DNA of 64,000 nucleotides, taken from the NCBI GenBank assembly GCA_016716705.1, contig JADJVF010000002.1, positions 209,151-273,150 on the forward strand, written 5' to 3'. The position numbers and the translations under genes were made by a program. The notes below the pieces were generated by a model, which did no database searches, was not told the DNA's origin, and worked only from the letters and a program-made list of their open reading frames with translations. Below are positions 27,866 through 37,878 of the stretch, piece by piece; the stretch's first letter is position 1, and each line of letters starts with the position of its first letter. The DNA is from Holophagales bacterium (GTDB lineage: Bacteria > Acidobacteriota > Thermoanaerobaculia > UBA5066).

Positions 27866-29652
27866 GTCTCGTGCGGCGAGCCTCCGGAAATCTCGTCGCG
27901 ACGACCCTGGGCGCCTTCGTCACGCTGCAGCTTCTCGCGGCCCTCGTGCGGGTCCATCGCCACGTCCTCTTCTGGTGGGACGACGCGCCCCGCGCCTTCG
28001 TCGCCTTCTCCTGGACGTGGGTCCTCGCACTGTCCGTGGTCGGAGGCCTCTCGGCCGCCTGGCTCGCAGGGAAGATCGAGCCGATGCTCCCCGAGAAGAA
28101 CGCTTCGGAACGGGCCGGCTTCGCCGTGGCGGGGGTTACGCTCCTTGCCGCGATCGGGGTTGCGCTCCGGTTCGTCGCGCCCGTGTCGATCCCACCCGGG
28201 GTCTGGCTCGACGTCATCGCGGAGGCGGAACGGCTGCTCCGCACTCCTCAGGACGTCCCCTGGCTCGGAGGGACGCCGATCTGGCCTCCGGGAGGCCACG
28301 AGATCGTCTCCCACCTCCTCCTGCGCTTCTACCAGGGCCTTCTCCTCGTCTTCGGGCGCGGCGACGCCGGCATCCTCTCCCTCTCCGCCGTCCCCGCGGC
28401 CCTGACGGTCCCCGCTGCCGGATGGCTCGCGTACGAGGCGTTCGGCCGAAGGGCGTCGGTCCTCGCCGCGGCTTTCGTCGCCTTCTCGAGCCGGTCGCTG
28501 GCCCTCTCACGCTGGGGGTACACGCCCGCGACCCTCGTCCCCCTCGCCCTGGCGGCCGTCGCCGCGGCGCTCGCCGCCCGCCGCAGGCGAAGCCTTCCGC
28601 TGGCCGCCCTCTCCGGTGTCTTCGCCGGGCTCGCGATGCACACCCACTCCTCCGCCATCGTCGTCCCGGTCGCCCTCGCGGCCTGGAGCGCCGGGACCTG
28701 GAAGGAACCAGGGGCTCGCGGCCGAGCCGCCGTCGCCGCGGGGGCGGCGCTCCTGGCGGCGGGACCGTGGCTGATCGGATTCGTCCAGCATCCCGGGTAC
28801 TTCGGCGGGCGTCTCCGCGACGTCAACGTGAGCAACCCCGTCCGCGACATCGATACGCGACACGCGGGCCCCGCGACCCGGCTCGCCCTCAACGCCATCG
28901 ACTACACGGGCCTCTTCGTCTTCACGAAGGACCCGAACGGCCGGCACGGCTTCCCGGAGCGGGCGGCCGCCCCCGTGGCGATCGGGTTTGCCACCCTGGT
29001 CGGGTTCGCCGTCCTCCTGGGGCGAAGCGTGAAGGACCCGGGCGCCCCGCGCGCGATCCTCTGGCTCGCTGCCGGCAGCCTCGCGGCCGGGGTCCTGTCG
29101 GACCCGGGGGGTGCGCCGAACACGGTGCGGGCCTGCATCCTCGTCGCGACCGGCTTCGTCGTCGCCGCGTGGGTCGTCGACGGAATCGCCGGCCGGGTCG
29201 CCATGCGGACAGGGACTCGCCCCGGAGTCCTTCTCCTGCTCGTCGGGACCGGCTTCTTCGTCCGGGAGACGGTCCCCTTCCTCACGGAGTGGTCGGAGCA
29301 CCCCCTGGTGAGCGTCGGGTTCTGCCCGGAGGAGTCCGATGCCGGCCGCCTTCTGAGGCCCCTCGGGCCCGCGCCGGTCTTCCTCGGGGCGGGCTCGGTC
29401 GAGGTTCCTCTGGTCCTCGAGACCCTGGCTGCCTCGCCGGACGCCCGGGTCGCGGTGCCGGTCCTCCCGGCGAGAACGCCCTCACAGCTTCTCGCCAGCC
29501 CGCCACGGGTGTCTTCCTTCTGGCTCGTCGCGACCCGGCGCTTTCCCGAGCCCCTCGCGGCCGCAGGGTGGACGATCTCCGTTCCCGTTCGGGCGGGATC
29601 GGGGCGCGCGCTCCACGTCTTCCGCGTCCGCCCGCCGGGTCCGCCTCGCTGA
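27862..29652 (+). CDS. Multi-spanning membrane glycosyltransferase (GT-C/GT39-like)
   Basis: The 596-residue protein has about 12 hydrophobic segments and resembles ArnT/PMT-like enzymes that use polyprenyl-phosphate sugars. Visible features include the luminal-loop region after the first helices (GTPIWPPGGHEIVSHLLLRFYQGLLL), helices in SLALSRWGYTPATLVPLALAAVAAALAA, and the conserved-looking HTHSSAIVVPVALAAW. A long loop follows (FGGRLRDVNVSNPVRD). A clear DE/DD motif of the family was not pinned down, so the class is inferred from topology and from its coupling to the upstream dolichyl-phosphate-type synthase. The acceptor is unknown. Confidence 0.65.
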   Translation: MSLVRRASGNLVATTLGAFVTLQLLAALVRVHRHVLFWWDDAPRAFVAFSWTWVLALSVVGGLSAAWLAGKIEPMLPEKNASERAGFAVAGVTLLAAIGVALRFVAPVSIPPGVWLDVIAEAERLLRTPQDVPWLGGTPIWPPGGHEIVSHLLLRFYQGLLLVFGRGDAGILSLSAVPAALTVPAAGWLAYEAFGRRASVLAAAFVAFSSRSLALSRWGYTPATLVPLALAAVAAALAARRRRSLPLAALSGVFAGLAMHTHSSAIVVPVALAAWSAGTWKEPGARGRAAVAAGAALLAAGPWLIGFVQHPGYFGGRLRDVNVSNPVRDIDTRHAGPATRLALNAIDYTGLFVFTKDPNGRHGFPERAAAPVAIGFATLVGFAVLLGRSVKDPGAPRAILWLAAGSLAAGVLSDPGGAPNTVRACILVATGFVVAAWVVDGIAGRVAMRTGTRPGVLLLLVGTGFFVRETVPFLTEWSEHPLVSVGFCPEESDAGRLLRPLGPAPVFLGAGSVEVPLVLETLAASPDARVAVPVLPARTPSQLLASPPRVSSFWLVATRRFPEPLAAAGWTISVPVRAGSGRALHVFRVRPPGPPR

Positions 29653-29709
29653 CGCGGGCGGCTCTCGGCGGGCGGCTCGACCGATGACGAAAGCGCGCCC
29701 GCGCCGCGT

Positions 29710-30303
29710 CTACTTCGTGACGGCGGTCTTGGCGCGGGTGACCGACTCGATGACGACCGGAGTGAGCGGTACGTTCTGCATCCCGCCCTTCGTCCCCGTC
29801 GGGACGGCCTTGATCTTGTCGACGACGTCCATTCCCTGGACGACCTTCCCGAAGACGCAGTAGCCGATCCCGTCGCGGGAGGTGTCGCGGTAGTCGAGGA
29901 AGGCGTTGTCCTTCACGTTGACGAAGAACTGCGCCGTCGCGCTGTTCGGCTCGCCCGTCCGCGCCATCGCGACCGTCCCGACGACGTTCTTCAGCTTGTT
30001 GCCCGCCTCGTTGACGATCGGCGCGCGCGTCGCCTTCTTCGTCATCTCCTTGTCGAGCCCGCCCCCCTGGACCATGAATCCGTCGATGACCCGGTGGAAG
30101 ACCGTCCCCGGGTAGAAGCCCTCGTCGACGTAGAGGAGGAAGTTCTTCACCGTCTCCGGAGCCTTCTCGGGATAGAGCTCGATCGTGAAGCTCCCCATCG
30201 ACGTCTTCACGACGACCGAGGGGTTCGTGGAGGTCTGGGCCGAGGCGGTGACGACCGCCAGGAGCGGCAGGAGGAGGAATACGCAGGTCAGCGTCTGCTT
30301 CAT
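29710..30303 (-). CDS. Periplasmic cyclophilin-type peptidyl-prolyl isomerase
   Basis: A signal peptide (MKQTLTCVFLLLPLLAVVTASAQ) precedes a 165-residue cyclophilin domain with GSFTIELYPEKAPETVKNFL, FYPGTVFHRVIDGFMVQGGG (active-site Arg), TVAMARTGEPNSATAQFFVN and GYCVFGKVVQGMDVVDKI. It speeds proline isomerisation during folding of exported proteins. The ATG at 30303 is chosen because it starts the signal peptide. It lies 28 bases downstream of tex on the same strand. Sequence and length are those of PpiA; nothing unusual. Confidence 0.93.
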   Translation of the reverse strand: MKQTLTCVFLLLPLLAVVTASAQTSTNPSVVVKTSMGSFTIELYPEKAPETVKNFLLYVDEGFYPGTVFHRVIDGFMVQGGGLDKEMTKKATRAPIVNEAGNKLKNVVGTVAMARTGEPNSATAQFFVNVKDNAFLDYRDTSRDGIGYCVFGKVVQGMDVVDKIKAVPTGTKGGMQNVPLTPVVIESVTRAKTAVTK

Positions 30304-30331
30304 GGTGGAAAGTTCTAGCACAGGTGCCCCT

Positions 30332-32692
30332 TCACTTCTTCAGGTTCGCGAGGCCGGCCCAGCGGCGGTCGACCTCGGGCTTCGGCGGCTCGGGACGGGC
30401 CTGTGGCTTCGGCACCGGGGTTCTCGACTCCGGCGGCCGGCCTCCCGGCCTCGCGCCCCGCTCCGTCCCGCTCCCCGGCGCGTCGCCGCGCGGCGCGGCG
30501 ACCGCCGGTTCTCCGAGCCGCATCGTCAGCGAGATCCGCTGCTTGGCGAGGTCGACCGCGAGGACCTTCACCTGCACCCGGTCGCCCGGGTTCACCACCT
30601 CGCGCGGGTCCTTCACGAACCGCGTCGACGAGAGCTGCGAGATGTGGACGAGGCCGTCCTGGTGGACGCCGACGTCGACGAACGCCCCGAAATTCGTCAC
30701 GTTCGTGACGATGCCGGGACAGGTCATCCCCTCCTTCAGGTCGGAGACCTGGTTCACCCCCTCGAGGAACGAGAACGGGACGAAGCCCTCGCGCGGGTCG
30801 CGCCCCGGCTTCTCGAGCTCCTTGACGACGTCCTCGAAGGTGAAGGCTCCGAGCGACTCCTTCAGCTCCTTCGACCCCTTCACGAGCGTCACGCCCGGCC
30901 CGACGAGGTCGGTCACCTTCTTCCCGAGGCCAGAGGCGAACGTTTCGAGGGCCTCGTACCGCTCGGGGTGGACCCCGGTGTTGTCGAGCGGGTTCTCGCC
31001 GCCCGCGATCCGGAGGAAGCCCGCCGCCTGCTCGAACGTCTTCTTCGAGAAGCGCGGCACCTCCAGCAGCTCGGGCCGCGAGGAGAAGAGCCCCTTCGTC
31101 TCGCGCCGCGCCACGATCGCCTTCCCGAGCGCCGGCCCGATGCCCGAGACGTGCGCGAGGAGGTGCGGCGAGGCGGTGTTGAGGTTCACGCCGACCTGGT
31201 TCACGGCCGAGTCGACGACGGTGTCGAGCCTCTTCTTCAGCGCGTGGGGAGACACGTCGTGCTGGTACTGCCCGACGCCGATCGACTTCGGGTCGACCTT
31301 CACCAGCTCGGCGAGCGGGTCCTGCAGCCGCCGCGCGATCGAGATCGCGCCGCGGATCGTCAGGTCGAGGTCGGGGAACTCCTCGCGCGCCGTCTCGCTC
31401 GCGCTGTAGATCGACGCCCCCGACTCGTTCACGAGGACGACCGGCACGTCGAGCCCCGCCTCGCGGAGCGCCTCGCGGACGAACGCCTCCGCCTCGCGGC
31501 CGCCCGTCCCGTTCCCCACCGCCACGCAGCGGATCGCGGCCGTCTTCACGCTCTCCACGAGCGTCCGCCGCGCCCGCTCGCGCGAGTCGTCCCCCTGAAG
31601 GTGGATCACCGTCGAGGCGACGTACTTCCCCGAGCCGTCGACGACGGCCAGCTTGCAGCCGGTGCGAAGCCCCGGGTCGACGCCGAGGACCGCCTTCGGG
31701 CCGAACGGCGCGGCGAGGAGGACCTTGCGGACGTTCTCGGCGAAGACGTGGATCGCCGCCTCGTCGGCCACGTCCTTCAGCGCCTTGTGGACCTCCGCCT
31801 CGATCGAGAGGAGGACGTGCGCCTTCAGCGCGAAGCGCGCCGCCTTCTTCAGGAAGGGCTGGGCCGGCGTCGCGGCCCCCGCGCCCGCCGCCCGCTCGAA
31901 CTGGGCGAGCAGCCGTTCCTCGAAGCCGGGGTGCTTCGGCGCGTCGCCGAGCGAGAGCGTCAGCTCCTTCTCGAGCCAGCCGCGCCGCATCGCGAGGTAG
32001 CGGTGCGACGACTCCGGCTTCATCAGCGAGGCGACGGAGTCCCGGAAGTCGAAGTACATCTCGTACTTGCTCGCCGGCTTCGGCTCCTCCCCCTTCCCAG
32101 AGGAGAGGCCGCCCCGCTCGAACGCCTCCCGGCGGACGTACTGCCGCAGTTCCTCCGTCTCCGAGAGCCGCTCGATCACGATCTCGACGGCCCCCTGGAG
32201 CGCCCCGGGAACCTCCGCAAACCCGGCTTCGGGGTTGAGGAAGGCCGCGGCTTTCGCCTCCGGCGTCTCGGCAGCAAGAGGAGACAGGACTCCGTGCCCG
32301 ACGTCCCAGAGCCAGTCGGCCAGGGGTTCAAGGCCCGCTTCGCGGGCGATCACGGCCTTCGTCTTCCGCTTCTTCTTGTAGGGGAGGTAGAGGTCCTCGA
32401 GCGTCGGGAGGTCGAACGTGGCGAGGAGCCTCTCCTTCAGCTCCGGGGTCAGCTTCCCCTGCGCCTCGATCTCGCCGACGACGAACGCCTGCCGCTTGAC
32501 GACCTCGTCCCACGTCTCCTTCGCGTCGAGGACGGCCAGCACAGCCACCTCGTCGAGGCCCCCCGTGGCCTCCTTCCGGTAGCGCGCGATGAACGGGACG
32601 GTGCCCCCCTCGGCCCCGAGGGCGAGGACGGCGGCGGCGGAGCGGGGAGGGATGCCGGGGTGCTTTTCCTGGAACCAGGTTTCGAAGTTCAC
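30332..32692 (-). CDS. tex: Tex-family S1 RNA-binding transcription accessory protein
   Basis: Tex (786 residues) is a conserved nucleic-acid-binding protein with a helical N-terminus (TVPFIARYRKEATGGLDE, LEDLYLPYKKKRKTKA), a YqgF-like RNase H fold (KAVLGVDPGLRTGCKLAVVD), helix-hairpin-helix motifs (VGVNLNTASPHLLAHVSGIGPALGKAIV) and a C-terminal S1 domain (GIVTNVTNFGAFVDVGVHQDGLVHISQLS). A proline/arginine-rich tail follows. The start is the GTG at 32692 that opens VNFETWFQEKHPG; the frame is open further upstream through a palindromic repeat, which is not coding. Role: transcription termination or RNA quality control. Confidence 0.93.
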   Translation of the reverse strand: MNFETWFQEKHPGIPPRSAAAVLALGAEGGTVPFIARYRKEATGGLDEVAVLAVLDAKETWDEVVKRQAFVVGEIEAQGKLTPELKERLLATFDLPTLEDLYLPYKKKRKTKAVIAREAGLEPLADWLWDVGHGVLSPLAAETPEAKAAAFLNPEAGFAEVPGALQGAVEIVIERLSETEELRQYVRREAFERGGLSSGKGEEPKPASKYEMYFDFRDSVASLMKPESSHRYLAMRRGWLEKELTLSLGDAPKHPGFEERLLAQFERAAGAGAATPAQPFLKKAARFALKAHVLLSIEAEVHKALKDVADEAAIHVFAENVRKVLLAAPFGPKAVLGVDPGLRTGCKLAVVDGSGKYVASTVIHLQGDDSRERARRTLVESVKTAAIRCVAVGNGTGGREAEAFVREALREAGLDVPVVLVNESGASIYSASETAREEFPDLDLTIRGAISIARRLQDPLAELVKVDPKSIGVGQYQHDVSPHALKKRLDTVVDSAVNQVGVNLNTASPHLLAHVSGIGPALGKAIVARRETKGLFSSRPELLEVPRFSKKTFEQAAGFLRIAGGENPLDNTGVHPERYEALETFASGLGKKVTDLVGPGVTLVKGSKELKESLGAFTFEDVVKELEKPGRDPREGFVPFSFLEGVNQVSDLKEGMTCPGIVTNVTNFGAFVDVGVHQDGLVHISQLSSTRFVKDPREVVNPGDRVQVKVLAVDLAKQRISLTMRLGEPAVAAPRGDAPGSGTERGARPGGRPPESRTPVPKPQARPEPPKPEVDRRWAGLANLKK

Positions 32693-32729
32693 GCCGGATG
32701 ATCGCAGAGGAGCACCCCGGCCGCCGGCG

Positions 32730-32786
32730 GTGCCAGGCGTGCAATCGTGTATTGTTTTCAACAATACACGATTGCACGCCTGGCAC
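32730..32786. repeat. Palindromic element copy 1
   Basis: A perfect inverted repeat of 57 bp: 27-base arms around a 3-base centre (TTC). Outer arm begins GTGCCAGGCGTG, inner arm ends GTGTATTGTT; the variable middle is CAATC. It lies 19 bases after the stop of the PfpI-family gene and 37 bases before the tex start. Every base change relative to the other copies is matched on the opposite arm. Confidence 0.95.
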
Positions 32787-32805
32787 CGGGCTCCGGGGCG
32801 CGCCG

Positions 32806-33387
32806 TCAGGGCTCGATCTTCGTCCCGAGGACCTTCAGGAACGCCGCGAGCCAGGCCGGGTGCGCGGGCCAGGCGGGCGCCGTGACGAGGTTCCCGTCGA
32901 CGTGCGCGGCGTCGACGGGGATCGCCATGTACTTCCCCTCGGCGCGCGTCACGTCGGGGCCGCAGGCCGGGTAGGCGCTGCACTCGCGCCCGCCGAGCAC
33001 CCCGGCAGCCGCGAGGAGCTGCGCGCCGTGGCAGATCGAGGCGATCGGCTTCTTGGCCGCGGAGAAGTGGCGGACGATCTCGATGACCTTCTCGTTCAGG
33101 CGGATGTACTCGGGGGCGCGGCCGCCCGGGACGAGGAGGGCGTCGTAGTCGGCGGCCTTCACGTCGTCGAACGAGGCGTTCAGGGCGAAGAGGTGCCCCG
33201 GCTTCTCGGAGTAGGTCTGGTCCCCCTCGAAGTCGTGGACGGCGGTCTTCACCTTGTCGCCCGCCTTCTTCCCCGGGCAGACGGCGTGGACCGTGTGCCC
33301 CACCATCTGGAGCGCCTGGAACGGGACCATGACCTCGTAGTCCTCCACGAAGTCGCCGACGAGAAACAGGATCTTCTTCACGCTCAT
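32806..33387 (-). CDS. DJ-1/PfpI-family protein
   Basis: The 193-residue protein of the DJ-1/PfpI superfamily has the nucleophile elbow SICHGAQLL (Cys with His next to it), the acidic partner region near FVEDYEVMVPFQAL, and LLVPGGRAPEYIRL. Members act as glyoxalases, deglycases or chaperones, and the exact activity cannot be told from sequence. A GGAGGACTCATG ribosome site supports the ATG at 33387. It stands alone between recQ and tex, with a palindromic element just after its stop. Confidence 0.9.
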   Translation of the reverse strand: MSVKKILFLVGDFVEDYEVMVPFQALQMVGHTVHAVCPGKKAGDKVKTAVHDFEGDQTYSEKPGHLFALNASFDDVKAADYDALLVPGGRAPEYIRLNEKVIEIVRHFSAAKKPIASICHGAQLLAAAGVLGGRECSAYPACGPDVTRAEGKYMAIPVDAAHVDGNLVTAPAWPAHPAWLAAFLKVLGTKIEP

Positions 33388-33502
33388 GAGTCCTCCGATC
33401 GGTTCGGGTGTCGGGGCGCCGGGGCGCCGCCGCGTCTCGGCCTGATCCTACCGCCGGGACGTTGCGTTCTCGCGAACCCGTGGCCGGGCCGCGCGCACGG
33501 CC

Positions 33503-35587
33503 CTACCGGCCGGACCGGACGATCTCGAGGATCCGCTCGCCGTACCGCTCCATGCGCGAGGGTCCGATGCCGCCGACGGCCGCGAGCTCGGCCTCGGTGC
33601 GTGGCTTGCGCGCCGCGATGTCGAGGAGGGTCAGGTCGGTCATGACCCGGAAGGCGGGAAGCCGGTGTTTCTTCGCCTCCTCGAGGCGCCAGCGGCGGAG
33701 CGCGTCGACGAGCGCGGGAAGCGCTCCCGGCGCCTCGGGTCCCGTCTTCGCCTTCCCCTTCGCGCGGCCTCCCCGCTTGGCGGCCGCCGCCTTCGCGGCG
33801 GGCTTCGGCAGGGCCGCCCTCTTCGGGATCGCCACCTTGCCGTGCCTCTTTCTCGCGGCGGTGGTCGGCGGAACGGCCACGCGGGCTTCGATGGCAGCCC
33901 CGGGCCGGCTTCCATCTCCCGTGAGAAAGACGCGCCGGAAACGGATGATCCGCCCCTCCTTCTCGAACTCGTCGTCCTCGATCCGCGCGAGCGCCGCGCG
34001 CACGAGGCCGCCGAGAAGCTCTTCGAACGCCCTGCGGTCCACCGCCGGGAACTGCCTCACGACCTCCGCGTGGAGCTGCCCGGTGGTCTGGCCGTCGCGC
34101 TGGCGGAGCAGCTCGAGGGCGCGGCGGAGCGCCGCCTCCTCCATCGGGCTCGTCTTCCGCGTCGTCGTCGCGATGCCGTCGGCGGGAGCGCAGACGTCGC
34201 ACTGGCCGCACGGGGCGCCGTCGTCCTCCTCGTCTCCGAAATGCCGGACGAGCTGGAGCATCCGGCAGATCGGCCCGTCGGCGAAGCGCCGCATCAACAC
34301 GAGCTGCGTCTTCCGGTGCTCGCGCTGCTCCTCGTAGGCGCGTTGCCAGCCTTCCTTCCCGCGCGACACGTCGCCCTCGGGGGTGATGACGGCTCCGCCG
34401 AAGGTCCAGAGCTTCTCGAGCGCCTTCTGGAAGACGTCCGGGTCGAGGGAGACGAGCTGCTGGAGCCCCTCTGTCGGCACGGGCAGGTCCTTCAGCGCGC
34501 GGAACAGCTCCTCGACGACGGGCGTCTCGGGGTAGTCGCGCTCGAGGAAGAACTCGTGCGTCCGGATGTCGCCGTACGAGTGGAGGAGAACGGCCCGCGA
34601 CGGGAGACCGTCGCGCCCCGCGCGCCCGATCTCCTGGTAGTACCCCTCGACGCTCCCCGGCAGCCCCGTGTGGATCACCGTCCTCACGTCCGGCTTGTCG
34701 ATCCCCATCCCGAACGCGATCGTCGCGACGATGACGTCCGCCCGTCCCTCGAGGAACCGGGCCTGCACGTCGTCGCGGTCCCGCGCGGTCATCCCCGCGT
34801 GGTAGGCCACCGCGCGCAGGTCGCGCTTCAGCTCCCCCGCGAGCGCCGTCGCCTCCTTCCGCGTCGGCGTGTAGACGATGGCGGGGCGCCGCGCCTCGTC
34901 GGCGAGGACCTCCTTCACCAGCTCGCCCCGGCGGCTCGGCGGCACCTCGGCCACCTCCACCGCGAGGTTCGTCCGGCGGAAGCCGTGGATGAAGCGTCCC
35001 GCGTTCACGAGGCCGAGCTGGGCCCGGACGTCGTCCTGAACGCGCGGCGTCGCCGTCGCCGTCAGCGCGATGACGGGTGCGGGGCGCAGCAGCGGGAGCC
35101 TCGCGCCGAGGAGCCGGTAGTCGGGCCGGAAGTCGTGCCCCCAGTGCGAAATGCAGTGCGCCTCGTCGACGGCGACGAGCGCCGGGGTGCGTTTCGCGAG
35201 CATCTCCGGGAAACCCGGCACCGAGAGCCGCTCGGGGGCGATGAAGAGGAAGTCGAGCTTCCCCGCGAGGTAGTCGAGGCAGACCTGCCGCGAGGCCGCG
35301 CGGTCGCGCCCCGAGTGAATCCGCTCGGCGACGAGGCCGAGCGCCTGCATCTTCGCCACCTGGTCTTCCATGAGCGCGATGAGCGGGGAGACGACGAGCG
35401 TCGTTCCGCCCCTCGCCAGCCCCGGCAGCTGGTAGCAGAGCGATTTCCCCGCCCCCGTCGGCATCACGAGCAGCGCGTCGCGCCCCTCGACCACGGCCCG
35501 GCAGACCGCTTCCTGGTACGGCCGGAACGCGTCGTGCCCGAACACCCCCTTCAGAAGCTCGCCAAGCCGCTCCGGCGGCACCGGCAC
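33503..35587 (-). CDS. recQ: ATP-dependent DNA helicase RecQ
   Basis: RecQ is a 3'-5' helicase in recombination and fork repair. The 694-residue product has motif 0 (FRPYQEAVCRAVV), Walker A MPTGAGKSLCYQ, VDEAHCISHWGHDFRPDY, TATATPRVQDDV, the C-lobe (VIVATIAFGMGIDKPDVR, YYQEIGRAGRDG), the zinc site CGQCDVC, the winged helix, a lysine/alanine-rich linker (about 70 residues) and a C-terminal HRDC domain (RLPAFRVMTDLTLLDIA). The GTG at 35587 is the most likely start. The frame remains open upstream across the palindromic repeat into topB, so the start is inferred from alignment. Confidence 0.9.
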   Translation of the reverse strand: MPVPPERLGELLKGVFGHDAFRPYQEAVCRAVVEGRDALLVMPTGAGKSLCYQLPGLARGGTTLVVSPLIALMEDQVAKMQALGLVAERIHSGRDRAASRQVCLDYLAGKLDFLFIAPERLSVPGFPEMLAKRTPALVAVDEAHCISHWGHDFRPDYRLLGARLPLLRPAPVIALTATATPRVQDDVRAQLGLVNAGRFIHGFRRTNLAVEVAEVPPSRRGELVKEVLADEARRPAIVYTPTRKEATALAGELKRDLRAVAYHAGMTARDRDDVQARFLEGRADVIVATIAFGMGIDKPDVRTVIHTGLPGSVEGYYQEIGRAGRDGLPSRAVLLHSYGDIRTHEFFLERDYPETPVVEELFRALKDLPVPTEGLQQLVSLDPDVFQKALEKLWTFGGAVITPEGDVSRGKEGWQRAYEEQREHRKTQLVLMRRFADGPICRMLQLVRHFGDEEDDGAPCGQCDVCAPADGIATTTRKTSPMEEAALRRALELLRQRDGQTTGQLHAEVVRQFPAVDRRAFEELLGGLVRAALARIEDDEFEKEGRIIRFRRVFLTGDGSRPGAAIEARVAVPPTTAARKRHGKVAIPKRAALPKPAAKAAAAKRGGRAKGKAKTGPEAPGALPALVDALRRWRLEEAKKHRLPAFRVMTDLTLLDIAARKPRTEAELAAVGGIGPSRMERYGERILEIVRSGR

Positions 35588-35708
35588 ACGCGGCGGCCGA
35601 GCCGCATGTCCCGTACCGGCCGGACGCTCCGCGGCGCCCGCAGCCCCTGTCCTCGCCCCCGGCAGTCCCGAACTTCCGAGCGGAGCCCGGGGCCCGCCCC
35701 CCGATTCC

Positions 35709-35764
35709 GTGCCAGGCGTGAAACCGTGTATTACTGGCGTAATACACGGTTTCACGCCTGGCAC
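35709..35764. repeat. Palindromic element copy 2
   Basis: A perfect inverted repeat of 56 bp: 26-base arms around TGGC. Arms begin GTGCCAGGCGTG, then AAACC, then GTGTATTAC. Its outer 13 bases on the minus strand supply the last codons and the TGA stop of topB, so the element forms the 3' end of that gene. It lies about 120 bases upstream of the recQ start. Confidence 0.95.
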
Positions 35765-37672
35765 GATCCCGCGGGCACGATTCCCGCGGGCGTTCCGGTC
35801 CCGGTCCCGGAGGCTCGCCCGCTCCGAGGCCCGCTTCGGAAGGCCTCGCCCACGACCTCCGTCACGTACGCCTCGATCCCCTTCATGAAGGTGTCGAGAC
35901 GTCCGTCGCCCTTCTGCAGGCGGGCGAGCTCGGCCTCCCAGCGTCCGGTCAGGGCGGGGCTCTTCACCGAGTCCGGAACGAGGGCGATGAGGCGGATCCC
36001 CTTCTCGGTCGCCGAGAAGGCCTTCCCGGTCCGCTCCGCGTAGCCGCGCGTCAGGAGCGTCTCGAGGATCTCCGCCCGCGTGGCGGGAGTCCCGAGGCCG
36101 TTCTCCTTCATCGCGTCGGCGAGCTCCTTCTCGTCGAGCGTCTTCCCGGCCGTTTCCATGGCCGTCAGGAGCGTCGCGTCGGTGAATCGCTTCGGCGGGC
36201 GCGTCTTCCGCTCCACGCTCGCGACGTCGACCACCTTCTCCCGCTGCCCGCGGGCGAGGCCCGGCGGCAGCTCGGCCTCCTCGCCGTCGTCGTCCTTCTT
36301 TCGCGACGCGGGCTCGGGTTCCACCGCCTTCCACCCCGCCTCCACGACCATCGTCCCGCTCGAACGGAACCGGTCGACGACGCGGGGGGGCTCTCCTGCG
36401 GTGCTCCCGACGGCCGTCACCACGGTCGTCGTCGCCGCGACGTGGTCGTCGTGCCAGGCGGCGAGTAGCCGCCGCACCACGAGGTCGTAGAGCGCCTGCT
36501 CCTCCCGGTCGAGGTCCCGCGGGGCCGTCGGCGTCGGGACGATGGCGTGGTGGTCGCTCACCTTCGCGTCGTCCACGTATCGCCCGCCGAGCGGCTTCTC
36601 GCCGGTCCCCTTCGCGAAGAGCTTCCCCCAGGCCGGCTCCAGGGCGCGGATCACCCGCGGCAGCGTCGCGGCCACGTCGCGCGAGAGGTGGCGGCTGTCG
36701 GTTCGCGGGTAGGTGATCGCCTTCTTCTCCTCGTAGAGCCGCTGCGCCACCTCGAGCGTCTTCTTCGCGCTCCAGCCGAGGAGGCGGTTCGCGTGGCGCT
36801 GCAGCTCTGTGAGGTCGAAGAGGAGGGGCGGCGGAACGCGGCGTGTCTTCGACTCGACCGACTCGATCGCCGCCGCGCCCGCCTTCACGCGCGCGACGAT
36901 CGCGGCGGCCGCCGCACCGTCCTTCGGAAGGCGCCTGCCGCCGTCCTCCTTCGTCGCCGGGTCGAACCATGTCCCCCTGTACCGCCCCGTCTCCCCTTCG
37001 AATGTCGCGAGGATCTCCAGGTACTCCTCGGGGACGAAGGCACGGATCGCCAGCTCCCTCTCGACCAGCATCGCGAGGGTCGGCGTCTGGACGCGCCCCA
37101 CCGAGAGCTTCTCGTCGGTGGCGAGCGTGAAGGCGCGCGAGAAGTTCATCCCGACGAGCCAGTCGGCCCGGCTCCGCCCGCGCGCCGCGTCGGCGAGCCG
37201 GTCGTACTCCTTCGCCGGCTTCAGCCTTCGAGAGGCCGTCGCGGATCGCCTCCGGCGTCAGCGACGAGATCCAGAGCCTCCTCACCGGCTTCGTGCACCC
37301 CGCGGCCTCGTAGAGCTGCCGGAAGATCAGCTCCCCTTCGCGCCCCGCGTCCGTCGCGCAGACGACCTCGGTCACGCGCGGATCGGCGAGGACCTTCCGC
37401 ACCGCCTCGAACTGCTCCTTCACCCGTTCCTGGACGACGAGGGGCCACGCCTCCGGCAGGATCGGCAGCCGGTCGCGCCGCCAGCTCTGCCACTCGGGAC
37501 GCATCTGCCCCGGCTCGGCCAGTGCGACGAGGTGCCCGATCGCCCACGTCACGACGTGCCCCGGGCCCGCCAGGCAGCCCGTTCCCCTCTTCGTCGCCCC
37601 GAGCACCGCCGCGATGTCCCTCGCGACGGACGGTTTCTCGGCGACGACGGCAATCAAGGCGGGGTCCGGCAT
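35752..37672 (-). CDS. topB: DNA topoisomerase III (frameshifted; stop codon inside a palindromic repeat)
   Basis: A type IA topoisomerase of about 639 residues. Toprim motifs (VVAEKPSVARDIAAVLG, VCATDAGREGELIFR) are in the first frame; the second frame holds MNFSRAFTLA, SVGRVQTPTLAML, the active-site tyrosine region ITYPRTDSRHLS, DHHAIVPT and GLGTPATRAEI. One extra base at about 37227-37228 (CTTC) splits them; removing it restores RLKPAKEYDRLADAARGRSR. The C-terminus runs out as SGRASGTGTGTPAG... and ends in CQA-TGA encoded by palindromic element 2, without zinc fingers. Topoisomerase III and RecQ act together to resolve recombination intermediates, matching the recQ neighbour downstream. 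Confidence 0.9.
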
Positions 37673-37878
37673 GGAGGGGAGGAGTATGTGGCAGGCGGTG
37701 AGGGGACTGCGGGAACGACCCCGGGGCGGTCTTCACGGTGGGACGCCGGGTCCCGGAGGCGACCTGCCAGCGCAGCTCCAGCTCGCAGCTGCGTCACCTC
37801 GTCATCTCGTCTCCCTGCGAAATGGCGATGTCAGAGTCCCGCTCCCGGGGATATTCTCGGCAGGCGGAGGCGAAGCTC

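Noticed and set aside
33384..37672. One continuous RecQ-topoisomerase fusion in the open minus-strand frame
   Set aside because: The topoisomerase changes frame near 37228 and ends inside palindromic element 2. The RecQ part is a separate gene whose frame happens to stay open upstream.
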